From assembly GCA_029168955.1 (NCBI GenBank), contig JAPDOI010001176.1, positions 62,001-126,000 of the forward strand: a DNA stretch of 64,000 nt, given 5' to 3'. Under the pieces are notes generated by a model, which saw only the letters and a list, made by a program, of their open reading frames with translations, was not told the origin of the DNA and did not search any database. The DNA is from Aplectana chamaeleonis (taxonomy: Eukaryota; Nematoda; Chromadorea; Rhabditida; Cosmocercidae). Shown one piece after another: positions 1 through 12,483 of the stretch (its first letter is position 1; every line of letters starts with the position of its first letter). The position numbers and the translations under genes were made by a program.

Positions 1-588
1 AGCCTCAGTTTTAATAAGCGGTAGCCACCAGAGCCACCGTGGCGGTCAATAATATATTCAGGGGACTGGGAACACAAAACAGCGAGGTGCTACCTAGAGC
101 CTACAAAACCTATGTGAGACCTATTCTTGAATTTGGGACACTGGTGTTCTGTCCACAGAAGAAGAAAAGCATAGTTAAACTGGAAAAGATGCAAAACGGG
201 TTCACAAGGAAATTAATGATCAGGAAGCTGGCTTTTTGCCATTATCAACAAATGCCATCTGCAGAAAACAGGATCAGTGAGCTCAATTCGCAACCTCTTC
301 TGATAAGAAGAAAGTTGAATGACTTACTGCTACTGCACAAAATCTTGTATCAACCGGACTTTGGTCTCTGGCCTGAATGTATTGTCGATGTGAGAACATC
401 CAGTACCAGGGGAGGAGCTCCGAAAATCCTCCGAAAACTCGGACCTCAACTGCAGGCGCTTTTCCTTTATTAATAGGGCGACCCTAGCATTTGAACGGCT
501 TGGTAGACTCAAATCTATCCCCTTGAGTCATAAGGCATTCAAGAAACTTGCAACTGAATACTTCGAGAACGAGCATGGTGAGCGCTAA
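1..588 (+). pseudogene. CR1-type non-LTR retrotransposon, 3' tail of reverse transcriptase
   Basis: The frame from 39 to 473 encodes the C-terminal end of a CR1/Rex-like LINE reverse transcriptase. It contains the block YKTYVRPILEFGTLVFCP followed by KLEKMQNGFTRKL, the 'YVRPILEYG...P....IEKVQ..FT' signature downstream of the catalytic domain in this LINE group. Homology continues after a frameshift near 465 in another frame (INRATLAFERLGRLKS...ATEYFENEHGER) to about 588. No YADD catalytic motif is inside the window, so only the 3' end is seen; the rest would lie to the left. It points toward the 3' end of the minus-strand receptor gene. The family call rests on motif recognition; the CR1-versus-Rex1 assignment is less sure. 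Confidence 0.75.
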
Positions 589-589
589 T

Positions 590-1260
590 CCTTCGCGGAG
601 TAGTTACTTTGACTCTCGACATTACGGGCTATACGTGTATCCGCTTTAAATCGATTACATCACATGTTCTAAATACTGGTAGTTTTTCCCTTGTTGTTGC
701 TAAATGTTTTTTTCCTGATTTCGCTTATGAGCTGTTTGTTGCACATAAGTCTGGTATGCAGGCTTATGTAAATAAATATAAAATAACAGTATATTAAAGA
801 AAGCTCTGAAAAAACCGAACAAACTTAGTCCCCAACCTAATATTTGCTCTATCCCTAGCTACACTTGAGGATTGAAAACGCCTTTTTTTATTTTTAAATC
901 CAGGAAGCGTGCGATTCATCTCCTACGTGGGACAGCTCGCGTACAACTGGCGGTTTCCTGGCATCTATGTCGTGGTATATGGTCGGTTAGGAGGTGGTGG
1001 TTTGCTCGAGTTAAGCATCCCATTTACTACACCTCAGGGTTTTTAAGTTTAGTGTTTCGGCGTCAATCTTCGCAAACTTTCACAACTCTAAAAAAGATTG
1101 TAGAAAACCGATAAGATGTTATGTACTGGACGTTCTTGAGCGCACGAAAACAATACAATGTTGAAGGAAACTTGGATAACACACGTAGCCTTCCCGAAAA
1201 AAAAAAGAAACTGATATTGGAACTCAGTGTCGAGTTAAGGGCAGGTGTCAGAACAAATTG
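590..1260. other. unassigned spacer between LINE tail and receptor gene 3' end
   Basis: I see no convincing coding exon, RNA gene or repeat end here. Two short open frames (609-797 and 872-1114, plus) have no recognisable motif and no splice context. Confidence 0.4.
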
Positions 1261-1271
1261 ATAATAAATAC

Positions 1272-1277
1272 TTTATT
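1272..1277 (-). promoter_or_regulatory. polyadenylation signal of the receptor gene
   Basis: Read on the minus strand this is AATAAA, about 24 nt past the TAG stop at 1301-1303. That is a typical distance for a nematode 3' end, and it supports the choice of 1301-1390 as the last exon. Confidence 0.7.
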
Positions 1278-1300
1278 TGAAAAGATACATTATTACTCAG

Positions 1301-1390
1301 CTACAGTCGGAGATTCCAAACCCGTGATAGATTTTCGAAGTATGCTTGTTCACCAGGGTTCGCTATTTCGATGCCGAGAACATTGATCAC
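1301..1390 (-). CDS. receptor exon f: C-terminal tail and stop (90 bp)
   Basis: Follows a 54-bp intron ending ATTAAG. It encodes 29 residues ending EQAYFENLSRVWNLRL, then TAG. The 'YF..L...W' tail is common in Sra/Sre-type receptors. An AATAAA follows. Confidence 0.78.
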   Translation of the reverse strand: MINVLGIEIANPGEQAYFENLSRVWNLRL

Positions 1391-4300
1391 CTTAATAAAT
1401 GATGTATAGATCTGGCAGGCTCGATGAAACCTCAGATGACTTACCTTTGGCAATGTCTTGTCTTTGACAATCGGATGAGGGACCCGTACAGGCTGACGCT
1501 CATAGAGCAACAATGAGTGTCTCCGATAGGCCGGATGGGATAGTAGCAGCGACAGCGGCACCAGAAACTCGAAAATCGCTGACACCTTAAAAGCATGCAT
1601 TTTGGATCCATCGAGTGACCAAGAGAATAAACTTGTACTTCGATGACAACACTTATTTGAGTGGATACTTCGCATCATCGAAACCGAGAGGGAAATCTCC
1701 AGAATAGCCACATTCTCTCAAGGAGACTCTGTATGGCAAATATGTAAGACATCCTTGGCTTCAAGCAGGCCCCACGTCACTCGCTAATGTAGGGGAGGGT
1801 GCCTGAACTGAGTCGTGAGTTGACCGCGGTAACTCTCCTTCCAAACAGCCATGAGCCTCTGTTAGTGTTTTGTTGGCAGGAACCTTCTGAGTTCGTTGAC
1901 GACAAGGAACTTCACAGTAACTTACGATAAGGTCAACGTTGACCAAGTTGACCAATCTCACTACTTCTAACACCTTCTGATTAGAAATTGTTTTAAACGG
2001 CGGTTTTCCACGTGAACGTTTTGCGTAACGAAACGATTTTCAAACCGGTTTCTTATTCTTTCCAGACAAGTTTGGGAAGTCATGGAGGTCTGGAAGGTTT
2101 GGTGAGCTCTGGGGAAAATTGATTTTCATCATGGGCGGGTGGAGAAAGCAGAGAAAATCGAATTCTCATTTGGAACAGATCAGGAAAATTAATCAAAGGC
2201 ATCGTACGCACAAAAATCGTTTCTTATTATTTCAAGTTTTCGCGCAGGCAATCCCTTGAGGTACAGGATAGTAGTGGAAAGACCACACAATCTCAACTTC
2301 CGAAAAAAAAACTCGCTTCAAAATCTTTCGGATCATTCGCTTTGTCGGAAGTGGTTTCACGTTTCAAAGACATCAGGTGAGTGATGGCGCTTCTATCCCT
2401 CAAGGCAGATTATGATAGATGGATGGTCTCTTTTGGTGAGATTTCGTACATCCGATCTCATATATCTCCACAACAGTGCCTTGACGACCTGCCAAAATCT
2501 CCCTGCGTTCTCAGGCGGGCCCAGCCAATGATTCAAAGACAAAAAACGGTGATTGGCTTCCAGCACGTACAATGCGTCACGGGCAGAGGTTGCGATAAAA
2601 ACTGTTCTCAAAGGCAGTGGTCGCGATCAAATATGCTTGTCTTGTTCTCTTCTCTAAACACTTTTCTGGGTTTATGATATTAGGACCTATAAGAAAAATC
2701 GCGAAAAAACCGCTGTTTCAGGCCAAATTTGAAGCCTAAATTTTCTTGTATTTTGATGGTGGACGAGCCCACTCCACATCATCGATATCGATGATCTCTA
2801 ATATAAAGAGCATCAGCTGGTTTGCAATTGAATTTCAATCAATGAACATTACCCATCTAGTTAAAAACATTGGCTGAAGTGCTTGCTTTCATGTTTCAAC
2901 TGCTTTTATTAGGTAAATTAGCATCTATTTCTTCCTCTGAATGTCGATGATTTTTGACTGCTCGCCATGAGACTGCGATCTTTTTGGGCGGCGCTGTGCA
3001 CGTGTGCACGAACTGGCATCATTGGGCCCTAAAAACTTCAATTCTAGGCCGTTTTTTTACCGCGCTACCTTCATAGTTTTCAGCTGTTCTCGATCCAAGC
3101 TGATTTTTGTCGGTTTTTCGAAAACGATCTTCATGGTGACCACGGCCTTTAAGAACCCTTTATGAGAATGTAGATTTGGTAATCACAAAAGTAAAAATAA
3201 GTGAAAAAAAGGGGAAACTCGAGGGAAAAGGCACAAAAATAAAATAGAACGGCTAATTAAAGGTATCCGCACACCCTATAATTAACGAGATTTTCATGAG
3301 TGCTTGTTTCACCGTCTTTATTTTCCTCTTGAAGGCTGTGTAAACGATAAAAAACCGTATTCTAGTTTTCTATGTTTTTAAGTTGGCAAGTTTACGAAGT
3401 AAAGGATAACAAGGAAAAGCCCCCATGAAACTCTCGAATATCGGAGAAAAAACTTTATTTACGTCTGCTGGTGTGTATTGTGCACCGTGGACAAAACGTC
3501 AAACCGAACGTCGCAAATGTTTTGAGCTTCGAAATTCTTAGGTGAGTGGCTTCTTTGTTTTCTGTTTCGTGTACCAAAAACTCTCAAAGAATAAGGGTCA
3601 GTGCACATGCTCGTATGCTAGAGTTTTTCACGATAAGGAGTATTCACAAATGCGGCCTCTGTTCCCTGGTGGAAGGAACGCAGGACAACTGTTACATTAT
3701 GTGGGCGGGGTGACCCAATAGGTTGGCTGGACCACGAGATTTTCAACCACTTCCTGGCCGCTTTCCGTCGTACTTCCGCACTCACGTTTCCTAAAGGGAA
3801 CAGGGGAAGGCGTAGCGGTGTGATCGGCCCGTGAGAGGTGCGCTCCTCCCTCCTTCAGCTTTGGATCCGGTGCGGCCCCCCTCCCATCGTGGTTGTGACT
3901 TTAACCCCGTGCGCAAAACGATTAGAAAGGTATTTTCCGAACAACGCTACCAAACGATTATCAGCAAAAACGGACGTTATAGGTCAAGTAACACCGGCCG
4001 GAATCGGCTCAAAATGAGCGGATCGACCTGAGACTCGGCCGACAGCTTTCTTTGATAGTCTTCTTCAAAACAAACACTACAGCAGCTCAATCCAGAAAAC
4101 TTATTTTTTCGACCTCTACAGACCCCGCAGTCCAGACAGCGGTATTTTGATTTTTCAGCGCACCGAGTGACATACTCATAGTCGACTGCTTCGCTTCTGT
4201 CGAAAAACTGATCTAGAGGCTTTATCGCAATAATCACGCGGTATGATGAGGCCTGTTTTCAAGGCTCAAATCACACCGTCACATTTAGAGCCGTCACACC

Positions 4301-7300
4301 GGCCGTAATCGACTCAAAATGGTCGGACCGACCTGGGACTCGGCCGACAGCTTTTTTTGATGATCCTCTTCAAAACAAACACTACTGCAGCTCGATCCAG
4401 AAAAATAAATTTTTCGACCTCTCCTGACGTTGAAGTCCAGACAGCGGTTTTCCGATCTCTGGTCAGTATCTCGGATTTAGCTGAAATCCTGCCTAGGGAT
4501 CCTATCCAGGGCGCTGGAGACGAATCTGACGTCCGTTTCACAATTTTCGAACTGCTACCTCAGTTATACGATGATTTGGGAAAGACGCAATTTATGCGAT
4601 GGTTTTACTGTCCGATTCAATGACGAGTATCTTCGTACTGTACCTTTCTAACTTACTACGGACAACAAAGTGGTGAAATGGGCCCCCGAAGTAGACCCTG
4701 CTCTCAGGAAAGCAGGAAACCGAAGGGCTTCCAAGGATTCATGCAAAACCTGTGAGGAGTTTCAACAACCACGTTCTGAGTTGGTCTCGGCAATCAGAAA
4801 CCCAGAAAAATCTCGAAATTCTGGATTATTTGTCGGCCAACATATTGGGATCACTCAGAGAACTAACACGTTGGCGAATAAGGAAAGTGCTACGGTTAGC
4901 GACCAGGGTGCAAAACTGTGCAGAATGTTTCAGGATGAGAATACGGTCCTGCGTTTCGGATCGAGATTGCAACGCGTTGATGTTGCAGGACCTAAATCAT
5001 CCAATGCTTCAATTGAGACAATGGTGTGAGAGACAACACTAGGAAGACAACACCCTCTATTACTGCAAACTTTTCTGCAGCAAGCTTTGCGACAGTCGTC
5101 AGACCGCGAGGATTGGCTTACTAGATCTATTAGATGAGGATCCAGGTCAGAATCGATCCCAGTAGAACGAAGAAAGCGACATACTCGCCCTTAATTTTGG
5201 AAATTGCCTAGAATACAAAACCAACAGAGCATGGCAAGGTACAGAGAGGCCCGCTCCCACGGCGACAGTCAAGGGAGGGTGAAGACTGTCTTCGACAAAG
5301 CTCACTTTGAGTCCTGTCTTAAAAAAACTATCTACAGATTTTTAAACGTGTGGAAATGGGCTGAGATTACTTCGCGAGACGATGAGACGACACCACTGCC
5401 ACCCTACAGAGCACAACAAAACCTTGCGTGTTACCTACGCCATGAGAAGGAAGGCTTGAAGCGAGCCACCGGGGCTGCAATAACATCTACTTCCATAGCC
5501 TACAGTACGTCTAAAAAGACATTTAATTTTGCCAAAGAATTTCCACTCGTAATTGCACAATGAAGACAGGAACAGTTGCTTGTGGAGCTCATTACGAAGC
5601 GAGAAGAGCCTACAGATGTGATTAAGCAGTTCCCTGTTAACATGAAACACGATCTGTTGAAGTAAGTTATCGACGAAAACCTCCCGATCTCACCTCTGGC
5701 AGATGATCACACAGAAAACGGAATAAAATAGATAGTCTTTTTACTGAGCACTGCATCTCCTGTCAATCGTTCATTAACTATTGTGGAAGTTCAGAATAAG
5801 TTCGCACGTGACACCTTGCATGCCTCAGGGGAACGCTTACCTTAATTACATTCCTGGACACAGCAACCTGGCCTCTCGACGAGTCTTTGAACATTCTTCA
5901 TTACACGTCTTCATTCTCTTTCTTGAAACGGTTGTGGTGGGGCTTCCGTTACGACCGGTAGGATGCAAGGAATCTACGGATTATTGAAAGATCATATGTA
6001 ACCAGCAACGAAATTTCGGGACCCGCAAGGAATGATCTGCTGTTGTCTGCGGAGCTCACAAATTGACCCTTGTAATCACGACGCAGGAAGATATGCAATG
6101 AACCTCACCCAATCACTTGTTATGAAGGAGTTCTTCCTATTCGGTTCACCAACCAGGGGTAATGGGAGATCTACCTAACGATCTGTAGCAGAGGAAATTA
6201 ATTTCGGGTTCCTTCAAATACGATGAGCTGCAAGTTTTCAGTCATGAGTACACAACATTCTCACCAGTTACCTGGTGCTGCTTGTAAGTCTTAGACGGCT
6301 GAAACAGAATTTATATGTCACACCGCAGGGGCGAAAGCAAGAAAATGTCACATAAAGGGTAATAAATGACGCCAGTACATCTATTATTGTGGAACACATG
6401 AACACAAGCCTCCACCACTTTGCTACATTCTTTAAAACCCTTTCAAACGAAGAGAGCCTTCAGTAGATTTCACCCCCCCCCCCTACCCGGCATCTAAGGC
6501 TGCGGCCTTCCCTCTGTGATCGTCACACCGTACGCCTGAGCCTGCTTGAGAATTTCTCGTGATTTATGGCTTTAGGCTACTCTGTTGATTTATCAGACAC
6601 ATACTATAAGATTCTCTCTAAACTAGTTATCTCACAAAATCTATGAAAAGAAGTGTCACAGAAAGCGCATTGACGCGCGCCACTACGCTTCTTCCAGCAA
6701 TCGAACGCGCGGACCTGTTCGCGCTTAGGTCCATTTCCAGCCTCGCGGCGACGCTATGGAAGGTTTTTCATTTACGTCTGCGAAAATCGATATGACTGAT
6801 ATGCATGGTTGCGGTCACTCGTAGCGCACTGTGTGAACACCTCCCTATTGGAGCACACTCACCCGCAGGCGCGCACCAAACTTACACTCACGCGCCTTTG
6901 CGAAAATGCCTTCACGCGCCTGCGCGTGTATACGCGCACGAACACGTGTGCCAGTGTATATATGTTCACACCTGCCTCGTATACACAAACACGCGAACCC
7001 CAATCGCCTAATTGCGTTCACGAAAACACGCGCGCATTCTTGAACGATTTCGCAAACACCGTGTATGTAGTGGCACGCACGCATAATCGCATTCATATTC
7101 GCAAACACGCGCGCATACTCACGCGCACTATTACGTACAGTCAGCAGGGCTCGCACTGTTACTTTGCGTGCTTCATTGTGCGTTGACGCATGCTCGGTGC
7201 ACATATGTTTTAATCGAGCCAACGCACACTAAGGACACCAAGTAGTATCAATGTGATCCTTGTCAACTTTCAAACACATGTGCGCGCATATGCTTATACA

Positions 7301-10300
7301 CATGCGTATGTAGGTGCGCATACAATTAGCCGCTTTTGCATAAACACACCCATGCGGACACACGCATAGGCACATCTTGCGCGCGCTTACGGACGCAAAT
7401 GCGCAAAGTTACCCGCTCGCACAAACGCGCGTGCACGCGCGCGAGTACAAGCACACACACGCAAAGTCGTTCGCATATGCATGCGCGGTGTTACCAACGC
7501 GTGCGCATACAAACATACGCTAACGCGCACGCGCATACACATACCTAAGCGCGCGAGCGTAGACATAACCGTATTTATAGTTACGCCGAAAATTCCAGTC
7601 CACAAACAGAAGATGCTTGTGTTTTCCTAGACAGTTCCCGACAGTCCGCGACGCTGCGATAGGCGTCACTCTGGACGCGATTACTTCAACGACTATAGTA
7701 ACCAACCTACGCGTGATCACCCTCACGAAGTCCTGACGACGTCATTCGGAGCCCTACCTACTTTCTACGTCGTCCTGGCGACGTCATCTGAAGCCCTGCC
7801 AGCATCCACGATGTCCTGCTGATGTAATCTGAATCCCTATCTACTTTCTACAATCTTCTGACGACATCATCTGAAGCCCTATCTGTTTTCCACGACGTAA
7901 TAATAACGTCATCTGAAGCCCTTTCTGTTTTCAACGACTTCTTTTTTTTCTGCGACGTCCTGACGACGTCATCCGAAGTCCTACAGACTTCCATGACGTC
8001 CTGCTGACGTCGTCGAAAGGTTTTAATCCCGAGTTTCGAAGCCTTGCATCTCTTCCCAATTTTCAGCTCGAGTCGTAAGTAGCAATTTTGTAACTTGCGA
8101 CTTGGGCTGAAAATACTCTCTAAAAGCAGTGCTATTTCGTAGCACGCTGGAATCCGGATGATTTCACGAGTCCATCTGATTTCCATCTGATTTTAGGACC
8201 CGGCCAGGTATTGCGCCGGTGCCTTCGCCAGCTATCTTACAACGTGTGTGTCCTCATGCTGACAACCGGCTGTCAGGTCAAGAGTCCGGATGATTCAATC
8301 AGCCAGACTGGGGGCTTACTACGGGCCCAGATCTGCCTTCTAATGAGGAGAGCACAACAACCGTTTTTATCGCAAACCCTGCCTTCACTTTCATACGCCA
8401 GATTTCTTTATCTATTGCACTCCAGTATGACACCTCAGGCAGTAACTCCGGCTGAGGGGGCAGGCAATACCGGCTGACTAAACATTGTACCCGGGCATGC
8501 CCCGGTATTCACTGCCCCCTCAGCCGGTGAATGGTGGAGCGCTCAGCCGGCAAGTGGTGGCCCCCTCACCCCGCATTCACTGTCCCCTCAGCCGGTAAAT
8601 GGCTGCCCCTCAGCCCGTATTCACTGGCCCCTCAGCCGGTAAATGGAGGTCCGCTCTGCCGGTATTAGTTGCTTACCACGTGAATGATATCGATCTGCAA
8701 GAGTAGATAAAGCCCCTAGTAGGCTCTCCCTATTCCCCAGCAAATTCGAGGCCTGCGTTTCATTTCTGAAGCGGCAAGCCTTACCTTGCTTCAAAAATCA
8801 TGAACTGGGGTGCGTTCCAAGAACGTTTCCACGATGCTGTGGGAGGAAAAGCAACCTCACCATGGACAAACTTGCTTTCCATGGATGTGAATTATCACTG
8901 AAAATTGCTCCAACGTAGCCGTGGCTACGATTCCATGGACGCGTTTTGCCATGGGAATGTTCTTGGAACGCACCCCTGACCCGCTGTCACGTCCCCACGG
9001 TCACAACGAACGGTAAGGGGTGAGGGGTCAATGATCCAAATCGTGTGGATGACCACCCGTTCGAATGCCAACACCCGAATCAGCTCGAAGCCCATTTCGC
9101 CCGCTCCGTACATGAGCCTGGTTTGCTTCAGTGTCTGCCCGATCAGCCGGTGATATGCTCCGCCATTGATTAATGTCTGCCCGCTCACCCCGTGAAGCCA
9201 TGCCCCTCAGCCGGTAATGCTATGTCTGCCCGATCAGCCGGTGACATGCTCCGGCGTGGATTAATGTCCGCCCGCTGACCCGGTAAAGCCATGCCCCTCA
9301 GCCGGTAAAATGCATACCCGCCCGCTCAGCCGGTAAGACGCTCCGCCCCCAAAATAAGCCTGCCCGCTCAGCCGGCGAACCAACTTCTCCCCCCGCTCAG
9401 CCGGTGTTATTATGCGAGACCTTCTAGAAGCGCCAAACGAGTAGAAATCCATTTTCCATTGTTAGTAATTTTGGTTAGATGATACTCATTAGTGAACAAA
9501 AGCGAAAGAGCCCTTTAAAATTTTCGATTTGCGGTAAAAACCAATTTTGAGGTAGTTCGCTGCGAAGTTTGAGCACTCGCCGAATCCGCGTTTTAACTTC
9601 TACGCTGGACCGCGTGATAGTCGTCCAGTGTAGTATCGTGGAGTACGGATTATGATTTATGGCTGGTAAAGAGCGGCTCTTCTGGTGGAATGCTCTTCAT
9701 TACTCGGAATATAATGTTTATATTTTCCTTTTCCTTTTGTGATTAAACTCTTATATTAAAAAGATCCTCTCAACGCACGAACCGTAGTAAATCCATAGAA
9801 TGCGGCGATATAGTTTTCTTCAGTGCATCTCGACTCTTGAAAGACGTGGTTAAGGTCGAACAACACAGCACCAGAGACATCGACGACTGACACAAGTGCG
9901 TCGCAGAGCACCGTCGGTAGAAGTACTCTGAGAATGAGGAATTTCCATGCAAGTTGGGCTGTAGAAATGCTGCGCTCTACCAACCTTATTGTACGGATAT
10001 TTTCAGTTATCTGGTACCGAGTGGAAAGGGCTGCTCCACTGCCGGCCAGTTTAGTTGTGATGCGATAGTTCACATATAGGAGAATGGTGAGAAACTGAAA
10101 GTAAAAATTTCGTTCCAGCAGGAAGTTGTTTGAAAAGAAAACTGAGAAGATGACCTACCACAATATTCAGCGCATACAAGGCTATCATGGCAATGACACG
10201 ATACATGGCTTGATCGATGAAAAAATTTATGATTGCCACAGCAACCTGAAGTACGCTTATTTTCAGGCTTTCGAATACGCTCACGACAAGCCGTCAGTAC

Positions 10301-12434
10301 ATAGTGGGGCTCACTGTGGATTTTGAAAACCCCAGTGTACAACTAAAATTCCTAGGGCCGGATTCATCAACGAGAAAACCATGGTTTAAAAGTGACCGGA
10401 GTGGCGAGCTCAGGCGGCCGAGGGTTTGTACGTCGGCACAATAGCTTCAGTATTCCACGGCAAACTTGGAATATTAACGCTCGTTGTGAGCAGGAGCTGC
10501 GGGCAACGGCAGCATATCCTGCCAACGTATGCTGGCGTTCTACCCCTCGTTATCGACAGCCTGTTCTGCAAACGGAGAAAGAATTTGAACTGCCACCCTC
10601 TTAACCGGTGTTGGGATAATCCTTGTCATGGCCAGCAGCAAGGAGGACAGCCTCGCCGCGGTCCGCAACGAGGACATCATCTTCGCCACGGTCTACAACG
10701 AAGAGCCTTAGCGTCCGGCTTCTAACAGTCATCTGCCCCAGAAGCGAGAATGGCCGCCTTATATACCAGCCGCCCTCGTACAAGAGGATGCTGCGATGTT
10801 CATTGATATCAGATAAATCAACCAGCGGCGTCGGCCGGCTATCGCCGACCTCAGTCGCTGGAGTCCGGTTGCGCCGGCCCATGAGCTGGTTTCGACGACA
10901 ACGCTCGAGCAATCAGAAGTTACTAAGCATTTCGAACCTTGCAAACCCTGCTAACCTACTTTCTTATGCAGTTGCACACCGACCCTTCTCTAGTTTTAAG
11001 AGGTCCTAAAATGGCAGCTCATTTGTATCCATTTCTGTCATGATAAAGACAACCGCTGTTTCAGATTTAGTAAAGGCCTCCATGACCAACCGACACCCTG
11101 CAACTTTTATTGCCAAATGAAGTATAATGATGTTTGTGTTTTCTGGATGCACATTTTGATTAACTCACATTTCTATCGTATATAAACCCGATTAAGAAAG
11201 GTTGGTGCATATAAACAGCTAAGCAGTTGAAATGAGTGGTTAAGGGGGAGGGGACTTGAAAAAAGGGGTGGTATACACACTCTTATAGACGCACAAAACG
11301 ATTTTGAAGTTGTGCGCTCACCCACTTCGGTCCCGCACACTTTCTACGGTGTCCGGCGCACTCCCACTTAGATCCCGCATACTCCCTATGCCGTCTGGCG
11401 CACTCCCACATGGGTCCCACACACTTTACACGGCGTCCGGCTCACTCCCACTTCGGTCCCGCACACTTCCTACGACGTCCGGTGCACTCGAATTTAGGTC
11501 CCACACACTTCCTGCGGCGTCCTGCACATTCCCACTTGAGTCCCGCAAACTTTCTACGGCGTCCTGCGCACTCCCAATTGGGTCCCGCACACATTCTACG
11601 TCGTCGGCCGCACTCTACCTTGGTCCCGCACACTTTCTACGGCGTCCTACGCACTTCCACTTGGGTCCCGCACACTTTCTTCGACGTCCTGCGCACTCCC
11701 ACTTGGGTCCCACACACTTTCTACGCGTTCTGCGCGCTCTTGAGCCCGTACTAGTAAGGTCGCCCGTCTTGAAAGCCAAACCGAATAAACGGTCAAACAA
11801 ACACACAGAGAAACGCACACATACATACATACATACACACACGCACACACAAATTTACCAAAATATATATAGTAGGATGGAGGATAGTGTCAGCAGACAC
11901 TAGGAGAGAGGGCTGGCAATATCACGCGTGTCAGGGTAAACACGGGTTTAGTATTCCAGCACAAGCAGCAGGTGCTCCTGCTGCTTGTGCTGTAACGTGA
12001 ACCCTTTGTTTGCCCCTCTTGTCGATCTCACGCGAGCCACGATAAACGAAGGGTTATTAATCCAGCACAAGCAGCAGGAGCTCCTGCTCGTTGGCAGCAG
12101 CTCCTGCTGTTAGCAATAGCTACAGCAGGGGTGCTGCTGATCCCGGGACTATCCTAAACGGGGGGGGGGCACTTAGTGAAAGTGCGAAATGAAATGAACC
12201 ACCGATCTATAACGCTATCAATCGAAGTATTTCTAAAGAATTTCGTCACCAATAATGATTGATAGCAGCATCAAGCATCTTTTATTACGTTTTCCATTCA
12301 TTTCTATGAGGTGGTTCATTTCATTTCTGACTTTTACTTGAGTGGCCCTCCCCCCCCCCCGCTCAGGATAGCCCCCTGATCCCTTTGTGCCGGAGTACTC
12401 ACGCTCCTGTGCCGACGTGCTACCTCTCGACTGT

Positions 12435-12483
<49 letters not shown>

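Larger units (their letters stand above)
1586..9782 (-). other. giant receptor intron of 8,197 bp
   Basis: Lies between exons d and e. It holds TTAA-flanked elements, an anonymous region with a direct duplication, a long alternating purine-pyrimidine tract and two blocks of tandem repeats, all listed separately. Confidence 0.7.
10825..11875. mobile_element. insertion of ~1.05 kb inside CTC...GAG copy 1
   Basis: Homology to 40559-41277 stops after AGATAAATCAA and resumes at TGGAGGATAGTGTCAGC. The insert includes unassigned sequence, a 42-bp tandem array and an (AC/AT)n tract. I did not find clear TIRs. Confidence 0.5.
10409..12439 (-). mobile_element. CTC...GAG element, copy 1, with two nested insertions
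   Basis: Starts CTCAGGCGGCCGAGGG, ends CGACTGTCTGAG and is flanked by AG on both sides (10407-10408, 12440-12441). Reverse-complement homology to 40559-41277 is clear at both ends and inside (TACGTCGGCACAATA; ATCCTGCCAACGTATGCTGG; CTCGCCGCGGTCCGCAAC; the TATATA/GGCGGCC block; AGCAGACACTAGGAGAGAG). Relative to that copy it is split near 10825-11875 and again by the element at 12145-12375. No transposase frame is recognisable. Confidence 0.75.

Noticed and set aside
6805..7726. set of Thr/His/Arg-rich open frames on both strands
   Set aside because: Result of alternating CA/CG composition; no homology or splice context.
8500..9430. CRISPR-like array
   Set aside because: Repeat units vary in spacing and sequence, and the window is plainly eukaryotic.
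11304..11903. 199-codon open frame with 14-residue repeats, plus its antisense frames
   Set aside because: It is the translation of a 42-bp tandem repeat; all frames stay open because 42 is divisible by three.
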